This document shows, in pieces, positions 47,650 to 58,729 of a stretch of DNA of 64,000 bases. Below the pieces are notes generated by a model, which searched no databases, was not told where the DNA came from, and was given only the letters and a program-made list of their open reading frames with translations. The position numbers were made by a program, and so were the translations under genes. The number at the start of each line of letters is the position of its first letter. The first letter of the stretch is position 1. Source of the DNA: Margaritifera margaritifera (taxonomy: Eukaryota > Mollusca > Bivalvia > Unionida > Margaritiferidae); assembly GCA_029931535.1 (NCBI GenBank), contig JAQPZY010001625.1, positions 5,768,501-5,832,500 on the forward strand, given 5' to 3'.

Positions 47650-48776
47650 CAAATGGAAGGAATTAGGGACGTTTCTCCCCATGGACATTTCGGCCCAAGT
47701 CATTTCGACCCACTTCAATGGACATTTCGCCCCACTTCAATGAACGTTTCTGACCATGACATTGTATGTTCTGACATTGTTTTATAAATAATCATGTTAG
47801 TATAAAATGGTGTTCTTTTGAAATTAAAATTATTTTTGAAACGTCTTTGAGAAAATACATTTTTTTCTCCATGTATCATGTTGACGAGTATAGAAAATAA
47901 AAGAGATAGTAAGACAAGTTATCCTCTTATCAGAAGGAGATAGTAATAATAATAATAAGAAGAAGCAGAAGAAGAATAGGCTTATACTTAGACTATTCGA
48001 TTTACAGACCCATTTCAATTTGTTTGATACAGCTTGCCATTATATCATTATATCTGACAATATTTTCACCTTTTTCTTAGTTTATATACTAAGACTGATC
48101 AGAAAATGATTCTATCATGTACAGTGATCATTATTTTCTATACTGCAATACTTTTATTTTCGCAATTATGAAAACTGATGAAAGTCCTTTTTTGGTGATG
48201 GTCATTTGCAATAAAGGAGTTCAATGTTTTCTTCTTTGTTTGATTTAAAATTCTGATATTATTGTTTAAAATAAGTCCACAAGAGTTCAAAGGCATAATC
48301 TATCCGGAGTCTGTGAAAAGGTAGCCTATAAATAGCTGAGAGAGTTCTGATTATAATGTATGTATGTATGATATAATTTCTTTCTTTTTTTATTAACTTT
48401 TAGAAACTGCTTAATTACTATAGCAGAAGGCTTGGAAGATGATGATCAACACAGCCTCTTGTAATGTATAATAAAGCGACACTTCAGGTGTGCGAAACGA
48501 CTTGCTCAACAATCACCAATTTAGCAAACATTAATTATAAATAAATGGATTCTAAATTAACTAATATATACTGTTGATAACATAGTGATAGAATGGACAC
48601 AGTATTTAGACAGATTAATCATGTTTGTTGGGAATGATACTTAAGAAATGTAGAAATGTCTTGGGCCGAAATGTCCATTGAAGTGTAGCGAAATGTCCAG
48701 GTACGTCCATGAAGTGGGTCGAAATGTCTTGGGCCGAAACATCCATGGGGCGAAACGTCTCGGTACCAAATGGAAG
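47650..48776. mobile_element. MULE-like non-autonomous element with 10-bp target duplication
   Basis: The element spans 47,660-48,766. Both ends carry long inverted repeats made of short phrases (ACGTTTC(T/G)CCCCATGGA, TTTCGGCCCAAG(T/A)CATTT, CGACCCACTTCA). It is flanked on both sides by CAAATGGAAG (47,650-47,659 and 48,767-48,776). Long inverted repeats with a 9-10-bp duplication point to the Mutator (MULE) superfamily. The interior is AT-rich with no transposase. The insertion lies in MRAS intron 1. Confidence 0.85.
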
Positions 48777-49215
48777 CAGATGCATATCTTATTTGGATGA
48801 ATGACATCTGACAAAATATGGTGATCAATTATAAAACATTTAAAATGAACTTTTTGAAATTCTGGAATTGTAGGCCATGATTTCTGTACAAATGTATGGC
48901 AAAAATTTGCAGGCTACTGGCTTCTATTGAAACCCATGTATCAGGGTTGACATCTTACATTTTAGGACTAGGGCGAATCATAGAGTGCTCAAGTCTATAG
49001 TACGAGTGTATATTCCATAGTGTGTCCCAGCCTTCACTGACAATAGTCTGAGTTTTCTCTGACCTTTCCTATCCCATGTTAGATATATCGACAGTTATGT
49101 TGGGGTGGGAGGTAATAGTGCTTTCCATATTAAAAAAATGGAATTCGCCTTCACCATGTGATAGTGCCATAAGGTAGTCGCTAAAAACAGGCTCGCAAAG
49201 TTAAGCAATCTTGTA

Positions 49216-50014
49216 TGTTCGCCACAGGGCCTTTTACTGTAGTGGGCCCACTACACTATAGTTTCAACCCAGGATGCTTTAGAACCTGCTGCTATTCTAT
49301 GCTCTTGTGCCGCTAAGCTTTGATGTTTCCCACTTCCCTTATAATCTGTTAAACAAACATCCTGTCACCTAATTCAGAGCCTTATTACTCAAATGACAAT
49401 TGTTCTTACCTCTTCTTGGGTATTTTATTAAGATAATTCAGGATAATTATCCACTCACTTTACCATTATCTTTTGTACCTGGCTTGCGCAACCTTTGGTG
49501 CATGTTTCATCTGCACAGACATAGTCACATGATTGGCTAACGACGATGGAGTCTACTGGTAGTGTGTTATATATATTTCAGTCATTTTCACTACTTGCCA
49601 AAGCAGTTACACATATTACATAAAAAGTTAGATTGTGAAAGGTCATTCTCCTCAGTGAATCGAATTAAAAGTGTTTTAAGGAACAGGTTGACACAGAGGG
49701 TACTGAACAACCTGATGACTAGCAGAACTGAAGGACAATCCTAAAAAGACTTTAATTTTGATGTGGCAGTCAATATATATGGCAAAAAGAAGAAGAGACG
49801 TACATCATTTATTTAAATTAAGAAACAAATGAGATGGACATTAAGTCTTGTTATAACCTAGGTAAATAAAGAATACTATGTAAATATATGCACTTCTTTT
49901 TTGTTTCATTGATCTTCATTATTTCACTTTTATGAAGTTAACGCGCGCTAAAAAGAAAATTTATGACCCTAACGCGCTTACCCCGATGCTATCAAAAATT
50001 TCAGGGGAGATCAC
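49216..50014 (+). repeat. duplicated segment, copy A (contains hAT C-terminal remnant)
   Basis: Copy A matches copy B (50,164-51,931) in the same orientation. It starts at GGCCTTTTAC and ends at AATTTCAGG(G/A)GAGATCA. Copy A lacks ~820 bp present in B, with the join at a TGTGAAA microhomology. Its (TA) stretch is only TATATATAT, against ~130 bp in B. Confidence 0.85.
49615..49745 (+). pseudogene. hAT transposase C-terminal dimerisation remnant (copy A)
   Basis: The stretch reads LDCERSFSSVNRIKSVLRNR and then LTQRVLNNLM. This is the hATC signature, CERxFSxxNxIKxxLRNRL, at the C-terminus of hAT transposases and ZNF862/KIAA1586-type host proteins, where it mediates dimerisation. A stop follows ~15 residues later. 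The catalytic region is absent upstream. Confidence 0.8.
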
Positions 50015-50528
50015 TGACACTATACATTTTGTAATAAAATTCCAGCCACTTCAACAATCTGCATAAATATGTTTTAAAGAGAAATCCTTGGGTGATATTT
50101 TAAAAACATTACATAAGGTTTTAAATTAGATCATTTTATAAAGAATTATGACTGGGCAGTGTTCTCACCATGGCCTTTTACCGTATTGGTCCCACTACGC
50201 CGTCACTTCAGGCTTCTATGCTTTAGAACCCGCAACTAGACTATCCACTTGTGACGCTATGCTTTTATGTTTCCCCCTATCCTTATAAAATTAATCTTTT
50301 GAATAAACATCCTGTCACCTAATTCAAAGCCATATTACTCAAATGACACCTTTTCTTACCTTGTCATGGGTATTTAATTAAGATAATCCAGGATAGTTAC
50401 TCATTCACTTATCTTTTGTACCTGGGTGACATGACACTGCCGGTGCGTGACCTTTGATGCAAGGTTCATATTTACAGTGACATAGTCATGCGATTGGTCA
50501 GCGATGATGGAGTCTGCTGGTAGTGTGT

Positions 50529-50663
<135 letters not shown>

Positions 50664-51545
50664 CATTAATTTCCACTTCCAGTTAAAAATAAGTTACACA
50701 CATTACATTTTAAGTTAAGCAAATTCTTGTGAAAAATGGACACACCACCTTCAAAATTATGTAAAATTACCCAGTACCAGGCTAGCCCCATGTTGCCTGG
50801 CTGTGAAGATCAGAGATTGGTGTTGCCAAAGGTGATTCTGATTCAGATAGTGATTTCCCACAAAGAAAGAGCTTAAGAAACGAATGTCAGGGTTCAACAC
50901 TGAATGAAAGACTTCATATCCTTGGGTGGAATTTGCTGGATCATATGGTAAGTTTTCCATTTTGCTAAATTTTGGTTCAGATCTCCTTAAGTATCAACAG
51001 GTGAGATAAGGGTGGGGGTGGGGTGGGGTGGAAAATCTTGGACGCTATTAGAATATAATATTTTTGTTTGTATTGTAGTTGTGATTGTTGTCGTTCCAAT
51101 TTTTTGTTCTGGAAAATGTGACAAGGAATGAAAGTTGCACTTTATCCATGAGTTGCTCTTTCATTTAAATGGTAAAATAGTTTGATCAGTAGACCTTAAC
51201 TTAATTTCTCATTTCTTTTTTCTCTCTATCCAAGTAAGAAAAGGAGCAGTTTTATCTTCCAATTTTTCCTCTTTTTTATTGTGTAAATAAAAAGTGTTGA
51301 ATTATTCCTTCATTTATATCTGAAATATATTCAATGAATCAATTTAACAATGACAAACACATTGATATATTGTTCATAATGGAAAGGAATATGTATTATC
51401 TTAGTTTAATACTGTCATGATTATTTGAAAACACATCACTGTCTTGACTCTGGAAGAATTTGTCCCTGGTAATTGACTTAGGCTTCAGGTTGTTTTGTAT
51501 CTTTTTGTACATCCATTAATAAATTTTATGTTCCATTTTTTCCAG

Positions 51546-51665
51546 ACTGTGAAAGGTCATTCTCTGTGATCAATAAAATCAGGGGTTTGTTAAGGATCGG
51601 GTTAACACAGAGGGTGCTGAATTACCTAATGGCAATCAGTACAGGAGGACTTTGCCTAATAGACT
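51546..51665 (+). pseudogene. hAT transposase C-terminal dimerisation remnant (copy B)
   Basis: DCERSFSVINKIRGLLRIGL and TQRVLNYLMAIS match the hATC signature. Arg-Asn-Arg is changed to Arg-Ile-Gly. A 596-bp segment upstream is bounded by GTAAGT and TTCCAG; splicing would give a codon GAC for the Asp before CERSF, but the joined upstream frame hits a stop within ~15 codons. Confidence 0.8.
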
Positions 51666-52046
51666 TTAATTTTAATGTGGCAATCAAAATATATGGGAAG
51701 TGAAGACACGAAGGTCATCATTTATTTAAATTCAAAGACATACGAGTTTGACATTAAATCATGTTATAACTTAAGGAAAAAAAGAATACTATGTAAATAT
51801 ATGTACTTTTCTTATATAGTGTTGATATTAATGTTTCCAATTTTATGATGATAACATGCATTTTTTAAAACATTATATGATGCTAACGTGCACTTAAACC
51901 GAAGCTACCCAAAATTTCAGGAGAGATCATTGCTGGGTTTTCACCTTGGCCAAATGAGAGATCATCTTAAAGCAGTGTTTTCCATAGGATTTTTAAATTG
52001 GGGGTTCCATTTGACCCATTTTGGTAAATTGGTGGCAAAAAGCACA

Positions 52047-52226
52047 GTTTAATAGCAGCAATACATTATCCTATCACTATTATATAGCTTATTACTTTTT
52101 CGTGTCAAAAATCTCGTCTGTTTGATGTGAAAAACATCCTCCCACTTAGAGTGGAGATTTTGTCAACAAGACACGTCACACCCGTGCACCTCACTGCGCC
52201 TGCGCGAACATTCATCTTTTTCATGG
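52047..52226 (+). repeat. DIRS left inverted terminal repeat
   Basis: Its reverse complement matches 58,299-58,465: for example AGTGGAGATTTTGTCAACAA here and TTGTTGACAAAATCTCCACT at 58,360. The match is ~175 bp with scattered differences. The outer ~45 bp is again complementary to 58,151-58,195. Confidence 0.93.
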
Positions 52227-52728
52227 ACGCCATGGCTAATGGTTGTGTCGTGCGAACGTAACCAGAGAAAAATTGTCTGCTGCGGTTTTCAACCACGTTT
52301 GGGTTCTCCTTTCAGCCTAAATTCATCTGGGTTACATTTGTCCATCTCGTCTTATGTGTCTTATGCTGCCCTACGTCAGTGTTTGTTCTAGAAAGAGTCT
52401 TTCTAGATTGCCATGTGTATTCCGTCCTTAGGGGTTAGGGTACACCATATATTTTTTCTTTTCAGAAGGAAGGGAGGAATACAATTTAGCTCACGGTAAG
52501 TCTTGTGTGTTCATTACAACGTAACATAGACAACCGGGATAGCACCGCAATTTAGCAGGCGCATAATTCTACCAATTAAATATTTGATTAAATATTCTGT
52601 TTGCTAATTGTATTTTTAGAATAACCACGCGTGACGCGTCGCATTGCTATTCTGTACTTTCTTGAGAACAATAAAGTTTGTCAAGAGAACTAGACTTCTA
52701 ATCCTTGTTAACATGTATATGTATATTG

Positions 52729-53130
52729 TTTACCTTTAGACAAAATCCACTGTTGTGTATATAGTGCGCTAAAGTATATGCAAACAGAGTGAGGTGAACT
52801 GGTGTGCATATAGCACGCGATATATACAAAAAGGGTGAGTTTTTCACGTGTGGAAATAAAAGGTGAGTTTTACACGTTTTATTATTGTATTATTTTATAT
52901 AACAATTGTTTACCTTTGAACACATTCACTGGGGTGCATTTAGCACACAGTGGATGCAAAGAGGTCAGATGAACTGGTGAGTTTTCACGTGTGGAAATAA
53001 TACAATATTGTTATTATTATTATTATTGCTCTCCTTCGGATCAATTCTTAATTCAGGGAACAATTGGTTACCTTGTGCAAATATACTGGGAGTATATAAC
53101 ACGTTTTATTATTGTATTATATTTCATTAA
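52729..53130 (+). repeat. degenerate ~160-180-bp tandem repeats in DIRS leader
   Basis: TTGTTTACCTTTxxACA...CACTGG starts units at 52,729, 52,906 and 53,064. Each unit includes GGTGAG and CACGTTTTATTATTGTATTAT phrases. This is the untranslated leader of the DIRS element. Confidence 0.65.
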
Positions 53131-53154
53131 ACATTTTTATTTCAGAATAGAACA

Positions 53155-53739
53155 ATGTCGGCAAAACAGTCTGTAGGAAAGTGTGGCCTTCTGAAGGCCC
53201 CTTGGGATACACACCCAGATTGCCTCACATGTTCCAAGTGTAAGCGAAAGAATCGCTGCACCTTCTGCACTAAATGGACGAATGAAACCTGGAATCTTGC
53301 TGATTCCAGGCATACATATAGAGGGTGGAAGAAGATACTTAAATCCCCCTCATTGTCTGAATTTTCTGGTTTTTCTATTGCAGGTACTCAGGCAAAGGGA
53401 ACGTACTGTAAGAAGACCACTATAGATCAGAAGAACATTCTGGGGCCCCAGGAGTCTATGGTACTAGGCCCCACGGATATGGTTGAGGTCCCTCCTGTAG
53501 GAGGCAGTGAACATTCCAAGAGTAGGTCGCCTCTCCCGGGAAGGGAGAAGACGAACATGAACAGTAGCGTGTTGCTGCCTTCCACCAGGAAGGAAGTACA
53601 CCGCTTATCTCAGAGTACCGCTCGTCTCAAGGTAGCGTGTCGCACCCTCCAGAGTGGGAGGAGTTGCACCGCACCAAACACTTCCAGAGTAGCATGTCGC
53701 ACTGCACCCTGGGTAGTGATAAAGACAACTGGCATCTGA
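53155..53739 (+). CDS. DIRS gag-like ORF1
   Basis: An intact 194-codon frame starts ATGTCGGCA just after a TTTATTTCAG acceptor-like sequence. The N-terminal third holds a cysteine cluster (CLTCSKCKRKNRCTFC, residues ~23-38) and a Trp-rich KWTNETWNLAD segment, the usual layout of DIRS gag-like proteins; the rest is Ser/Thr/Arg-rich. The protein would bind the element's RNA in its particle. It is the only DIRS gene here without an internal stop, although its C-terminal end may be truncated at the CCGGT-rich tract. Confidence 0.7.
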   Translation: MSAKQSVGKCGLLKAPWDTHPDCLTCSKCKRKNRCTFCTKWTNETWNLADSRHTYRGWKKILKSPSLSEFSGFSIAGTQAKGTYCKKTTIDQKNILGPQESMVLGPTDMVEVPPVGGSEHSKSRSPLPGREKTNMNSSVLLPSTRKEVHRLSQSTARLKVACRTLQSGRSCTAPNTSRVACRTAPWVVIKTTGI

Positions 53740-53936
53740 TAGATGTCTTCTGACCGGTGACCGGTCCGGTCAGTGTCTTCTGACCAGTCACTGACTGATG
53801 ACCGGTCACCGGGTGCCCGGTACCGGTCACCGGTCGAATCGGGTGACCGGTCTATGGTTGATAAGGAACCGGTGACCGGTCCGGTCAGTGGGCATTGACC
53901 GGTAGAAATGACCGGTCAACGGTGACTTTGTCCCGG
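53740..53936. repeat. dense ACCGGT/GACCGGTCA cluster inside DIRS
   Basis: Within ~195 bp the palindromic core CCGGT(C/G)A occurs more than a dozen times in both orientations, for example GGTGACCGGTCCGGTCAGTG and ACCGGTCACCGG. It lies between the gag-like ORF and the next ORF. It could be an expanded simple repeat or a protein-binding array. Confidence 0.85.
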
Positions 53937-54859
53937 TGGCTGCTTACATCATCTCAAACCTTTCAAACCTTATACCGGTCATCACCCAGAGGCCTCATAG
54001 TGCGGGGATAGGGGATCGGACCGAAAAAGGACCCCATCTCCCAACTCTACCATCATACCTTGTACAGGATTGGGAGTCTGCCCACAGGGTTCAGACGAGG
54101 GAAGGGGATCGGATCGGGATCCCCCCTTTCCTATTATCCCAATGAATCCGTACGAGAGGTGGGGCCCAGAGTAGAGGCAATGCCACGGCTCGTGTTCCGC
54201 CATCGCCTCCTCGTCAGGTGACATTCACCAGCAAGGCGAAAGCATAGCATCATCCACGAAAGACAAGCGGACTCGTCTTTATCCTGGAACATCTAGAGCA
54301 CACAGACGAACAAGTACGGGAAATGGCGTCGGGTACACCTATGTCACTGTCTCAGAAGGACTTAATGATGTCCAGCCACTCTCCTGCTCGGAGTGTTCTA
54401 GATAATGATGCATTTATCTACCCTCGTTAACTCCAGTGAGATCGAGGTAGAAACATTTCTTTTGTCGCCTCCTATCAGTCCCACTAGTTCCTTTCACTTA
54501 GATGATATGGAAGAGATCTGGTCTTTTGATAACGCTGTAACTTGTGCCCAAAGCCATCTTGCGCACAGCCCAAGAAGATCCTTTCCAGTTTAAAAGATCT
54601 CCGGGATCCAGCCACAACCAGATCTCCTGCTCCTTCTACATTCCTCAACAACTGAGGAAATGTCATAGAGGTTTTTCCACAGGCCAGCCTGTACTAGACG
54701 GCATAGAGGATGGTCTGTCCCTCCCTCTACTTTGAGACCTTGGTCTCTGCCTCTAATTACTGGGTACATTCCCGAAGTGAAAACCCATTAAGAACCTCTC
54801 CAGTTGGATGCAGATATGTCTCAAGTGGGTATTATAATTGAAGCCTGGGCATGCCTTCC

Positions 54860-55215
54860 TATTAAAATAATCAAGCCTTTGTGCAGAAAGGCCGGCTTCT
54901 GGTCACCATAGCTTCCCATGCAGACCTCTTCTCAGCTACTTCGTTTAGTATGCTGAAGGAGGCTGCTCTGAACCCAGCTGTGATCAAGACATCCCGGAAT
55001 TCACTCTCTGTCGCAATGGTTTTATCAATGGAACTTCTAACATCCACCATCTCATTGTGCTGGACTCCTCAAAGGTCTTACTTAACCATAGGAAAGACCT
55101 TCTAAGGGCTGCTCCATTGGAAGCCAAGAGCCTCTTCAGAGGACTCATCCCCACTGTGGCTTCACAAGATTTGAAGGATCATGAACATAGATCCTTCACA
55201 ACTGCACCTGGCCCA
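54860..55215 (+). pseudogene. DIRS structural ORF remnant upstream of RT
   Basis: The stretch reads SATSFSMLKEAALNPAVIKT, then LSMELLTSTISL and, in a neighbouring frame, LLRAAPLEAKSLFRGLIPTV and ASQDLKDHE. These blocks are typical of the ORF preceding the RT in invertebrate DIRS elements. Frameshifts occur at ~55,065 and after ~55,200. Confidence 0.65.
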
Positions 55216-55624
55216 TCGTAATCGACCAGGAAGCACATAAGGTGAATTGCTCCCAGGGGCCACCCACTAAATTTTTAAACAGATGCAGCCCCAGTCCAAT
55301 GCACAAGCCCAAATGAGTCCTCCTCCTCCTGAGTAAAGTCCTCAGGAGGAACTTCCCCAACCCACCTTCCTTTCCCAAGGAAGGCAGTGTGTGTGTGTGT
55401 GGGGGATGGCCCTAGGGACTTATACCCTCTCCTGCCGTGCATTCCTCTCATAATGTCCCTGTAGGTGCTTGTCTAGGCCTCTTTTCAGAGGCTTGGTCAA
55501 GTAACTTGAATGATGGGTGTGTCCTTTCTATGGTAAGTGAGGGTTACCGGCTTCAGTTTCAGGGAACAACCTCCTCTATCAAGGACCCCGATGTTCTTTG
55601 CAAGTCCAATTTGGGGAAAATTAA

Positions 55625-56000
55625 ATGAAGAGGTGCACACCCTTTTACAGAAGGGGCAGTCAAGAGGTTCCTGAACGATCAGTCTCCTGCATTCTACTTC
55701 CAATTCTTCCTGGTCATCAAGAAAAGTGGGAAATTGTGTATCATTTTCGATCTCCCCCTGTTAAACCGGTGGAAATACCTCCGGGTTTACTTGGACCAAG
55801 AAGTCTTTCAATTCTGGGTTCTGTCATTCGGAATCGCTTCTGCACCCCGAGTCTTCACTCATGTTATGGGAGTTGTAATGCCCTATCTCTGATTACTGGG
55901 AACCCAGATTCTCCAGTATTTTCACGAATAGCTGATCCATAATGTTCAGGTTCAGTCCCTCCATCAGGACCTGTTCCGTTGTTGGTTCACAGTAACTCGG
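55625..56000 (+). pseudogene. DIRS reverse transcriptase, core deleted
   Basis: Readable blocks are GAVKRFLNDQSPAFYFQFFL, VIKKSGKLCIIFDL, then directly KYLRVYLDQEVFQFWVLSFG and IASAPRVFTHVMGVVMPYL. The ~50 residues that normally lie between the LN and KYLR blocks, including the first catalytic Asp (motif A), are missing. The YxDD box is replaced by YFHE followed by a stop at ~55,930. The enzyme cannot be functional. Confidence 0.85.
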
Positions 56001-56299
56001 TTGGGTTTATTTTACCCAGCCTTGAGAAGTCAGAACTCGTTCCATCTAAGTTTACGTAGGGATGAACTTCTTCGTGAACCAGAACTTATTCCGGGTTCCA
56101 CCGGATCACATAGATCGAATCCTGGCACTTCTAGAGACGCTACGAGCAAGAACATTGTTGTCTGCTTGTATGTAACTATCCACTTTGGTAACCTGAATGC
56201 CACTGCAGATCTGGTTTCCTTAGGACGGCTCCATATGCGCCCTCTACAGTTTCTCCTTTTCGCAAGGTGGAAACCACACAAGGATTCTCTATCAGCTCT

Positions 56300-56610
56300 G
56301 ATTCATCGAGGAACAACCTAGAAATGAAAGCTGTATTTCTAGCGTTGCAAGGGTGCATCGACAGAGTAAAGGGGTTGGTCTGTCATGGTCTCCTCCGACA
56401 ACACGCCCGTCGTAGTGTATCTCCGACATCAAGGAGGCACACATGCCCCTTCTCTTTCCGTGGTGGTCTGGAACCTCCCCCGCTGGGCCACCTCGTAGAA
56501 CATTTCCCTTCGAGTTCACCACATCCCAGGGAAGAAGAACGTTTTAGCGGACAGTCTGTCCAGGTCAGGCAAATCAGTTCTCATGGAATGGACTCCTCAC
56601 TGTGAAGTGA
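56300..56610 (+). pseudogene. DIRS RNase H remnant
   Basis: The stretch reads NNLEMKAVFLALQGC, then in the next frame SSDNTPVVVYLRHQGGTHAP, and finally HHIPGKKNVLADSLSRS. These correspond to the RNase H Glu helix, the conserved Asp-Asn block and the C-terminal ADxLSR. At least two frameshifts separate them. Confidence 0.8.
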
Positions 56611-56639
56611 CAGAATCCCTTTTTCTCACTATGGGGAAG

Positions 56640-56870
56640 GCCCCTCATGGACTTGTTTGCGACCAGGCTCAACAACAGACTTCCCTTTTACGTCTCTCCA
56701 ATCACGGACCAGAGAGCTTGGGCAGTGGACGCATTCAGCTTCCAGTGGGATCGTCTGTTCGCATACGCCTTCCCACCATTGCAACGACTACCGCAAGTTC
56801 TGCAAAAAGTAAGAACTTCCACTGCCCGGATCATTCTCATTGCTCCATTATGGCCCCAACGATCTTGATC
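56640..56870 (+). pseudogene. DIRS connection domain remnant
   Basis: MDLFATRLNNRLPFYVSP, RAWAVDAFSFQWDRLFAYAF and VLQKVRTSTARIILIAPLWP are the block that joins RNase H to the recombinase in DIRS elements. One continuous frame, closed by a frameshift at ~56,860. Confidence 0.8.
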
Positions 56871-56984
56871 AACGATCTTTTAAACCTATTGATAGATCAA
56901 CCCAGGTCTCTTTCTTACAGGAGGGATCTTCTGTCACAACACAGGGGCTCCCTCCTACGCAACAGCCCACACATTCTCCACCTT

Positions 56985-58070
56985 CACGCTTGGCTCATCT
57001 CAAGCGATCTATCCGCCAGAACAAGTTTTCGGACCGGGTTACCAGTTGCATCATTCAGGCCAGGAGAGCTTCTACATCCAAGGCCTATGATGCCAGGTGG
57101 AGAATCTTCTGTGATTGGTACAGTAGGAAACGTGTTGATCCCAGCTGTCCCTCGGTAACTGCCATTGCTTATTTCCTTTTGTTCTTTTCGAGAACAAAAG
57201 AGGTTTTCAGTTTCAACTATCAAGGGCTATAGAGCCGCCATATCTAACACACTTAAATTTTCTCAGGGCTCGGAAATCGGTTCAGATCCGCACCTTGCTG
57301 ATCTCATTCAGTATTTTGAGCTACAGAGACCTGTCTCCCGCTCTCTTACGCCCAGATGGAATCTATCATGTGTTTTACGGTCTTTAACCAAAACCCCCTA
57401 TGAACCATTGAGTGAGGCTTCCTTTCAGGACCTCACACTCAAGACTGTGTTTTTATTTGCTTGGCGTCTGCGAGAAGACGTAGCGAGATTCATACATTGT
57501 CTGTTGACACTGGCTGTCTCCGGTTTAATGGCAATTATGAATCCATTTCCCTCCTTTGTCAGCCAGGATTTAAAAAAAAAAAAAAAAAATATTCAGTTAC
57601 CTGCAGTAGCTCCATCACCTATAGAGATCCCCAGTCTCAGTCGAATCTGTGCTGGAGATGATCAAGATAGGCTTTTATGCCCAGTTAGGGCACTGCGTTT
57701 CTATCTAAATGCTTTAAAAGTGAAAAGAAAGGGTAGGAAACGTCTTTTCCTTCCCCTTAAGGGTTCCGTTGATATTTCGGCCTCCACTATTTCACGGTGG
57801 ATTGTCACCACAATTAAAAGAGCTTATCAGTCCCTTACTGATAGAGACCTCTCTTTTACGAAACTAAAAGCCCATGAGGTTCAAGCCGTCGCTGCCTCAT
57901 GGGCCTATCTAATCACTCTTCCTTAGAGGACATCATGAAGGCAGCATTTTGGCGATCCCATACTACCTTCTCTACCTCCACTAATTGCGCAGGTATTCTC
58001 TCTTGGGACCCATAGTTGCAACACAACATGTGGCCCAGAGGGACTCCAACAATTTGTAAAGTGGATCTCT
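56985..58070 (+). pseudogene. DIRS tyrosine recombinase
   Basis: The SAM-like N-terminal part reads RRASTSKAYDARWRIFCDWY and IKGYRAAISNTLKF. The catalytic part begins LKTVFLFA; a frameshift at ~57,465 is followed by MASARRRSEIHTLSVD (first catalytic Arg). An A18 tract at 57,571-57,588 shifts the frame again. The Box II motif HxxR is HEVQ (57,873-57,884), so the second catalytic Arg is Gln, a CGA-to-CAA-type change. The Tyr segment (FxSFYLRD in relatives) is garbled to TTFSTSTNCAG in frame, though a TAC codon survives one frame over at 57,973. Inactive. Confidence 0.88.
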
Positions 58071-58150
58071 CCCTCAAATGGTGAGTAATTTCCATTTTTC
58101 TCTGTTTTTGATCAGTTTAACATCAGCCTACCCACCTAACTGACCAATTC

Positions 58151-58256
58151 AGCTATATAATAGTGATAGGGTAATGTATTGCTACTATTAAAATGTAGTT
58201 TTTTGGGGGGGGTAAAACTAATTTTAATTATGCAATACTTACCCATCACTATTATC
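58151..58256 (+). repeat. DIRS internal complementary region
   Basis: The left half (58,151-58,195, AGCTATATAATAGTGATAGG...) is the reverse complement of the outer end of the left terminal repeat. The right half (58,195-58,256, TAAAACTAATTTTAATTATG...) is the reverse complement of the outer end of the right terminal repeat. In DIRS elements such a region bridges the two ends to template completion of a circular intermediate. All three relationships are visible here. Confidence 0.92.
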
Positions 58257-58298
58257 AAATGCCCTCCTCCCACCCCGCTCTGATGTCCTGGCAATTTA

Positions 58299-58506
58299 GT
58301 CTATGAAAAAGATGAATGTTCGCGCAGGCGCAGAGAGGTGCATGGGTGTGACATGTCTTGTTGACAAAATCTCCACTCTAAGTGGGAGGATGTTTTTCAC
58401 ATCAAACGGACGAGATTTTTGACACGAAAAAGTAATAAGCTATATAATAGTGATGGGTAAGTATTGCATAATTAAAATTAGTTTTACCCCACCAAAAAAC
58501 TACATT
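58299..58506 (-). repeat. DIRS right inverted terminal repeat
   Basis: Partner of 52,047-52,226. Its outer ~60 bp (GTGATGGGTAAGTATTGCAT... to CAAAAAACTACAT) extends beyond the left repeat and is complementary to the internal region, as in DIRS-1. Confidence 0.92.
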
Positions 58507-58729
58507 TTTGGGGGTCAAAGGAAGAAAAAAATCATATTGGTATGTATATATGAAATATGAAAGAAAAAAAAAAAACTTGTGAATACTGTTGTGTTTGTTT
58601 TTTTTTATTATTTTTTTTCATCTTAATTATATTAACATCATAAGGTAGCAACACTTTGTATATATTTGATTTAATGATCTCTGCTATTTACATTTATAGT
58701 CTAGATCTCAACAGTGAGACAGCTGAATA

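Larger units (their letters stand above)
52047..58506 (+). mobile_element. DIRS-type tyrosine-recombinase retrotransposon, coding-dead
   Basis: The order is left inverted terminal repeat, gag-like ORF, structural ORF, RT, RNase H, tyrosine recombinase, internal complementary region, right inverted terminal repeat. This is the DIRS plan. DIRS elements replicate through RT and integrate with a tyrosine recombinase, without an integrase or target duplication. All genes after the first carry frameshifts and stops. It lies in MRAS intron 1, same strand as MRAS. Confidence 0.92.
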
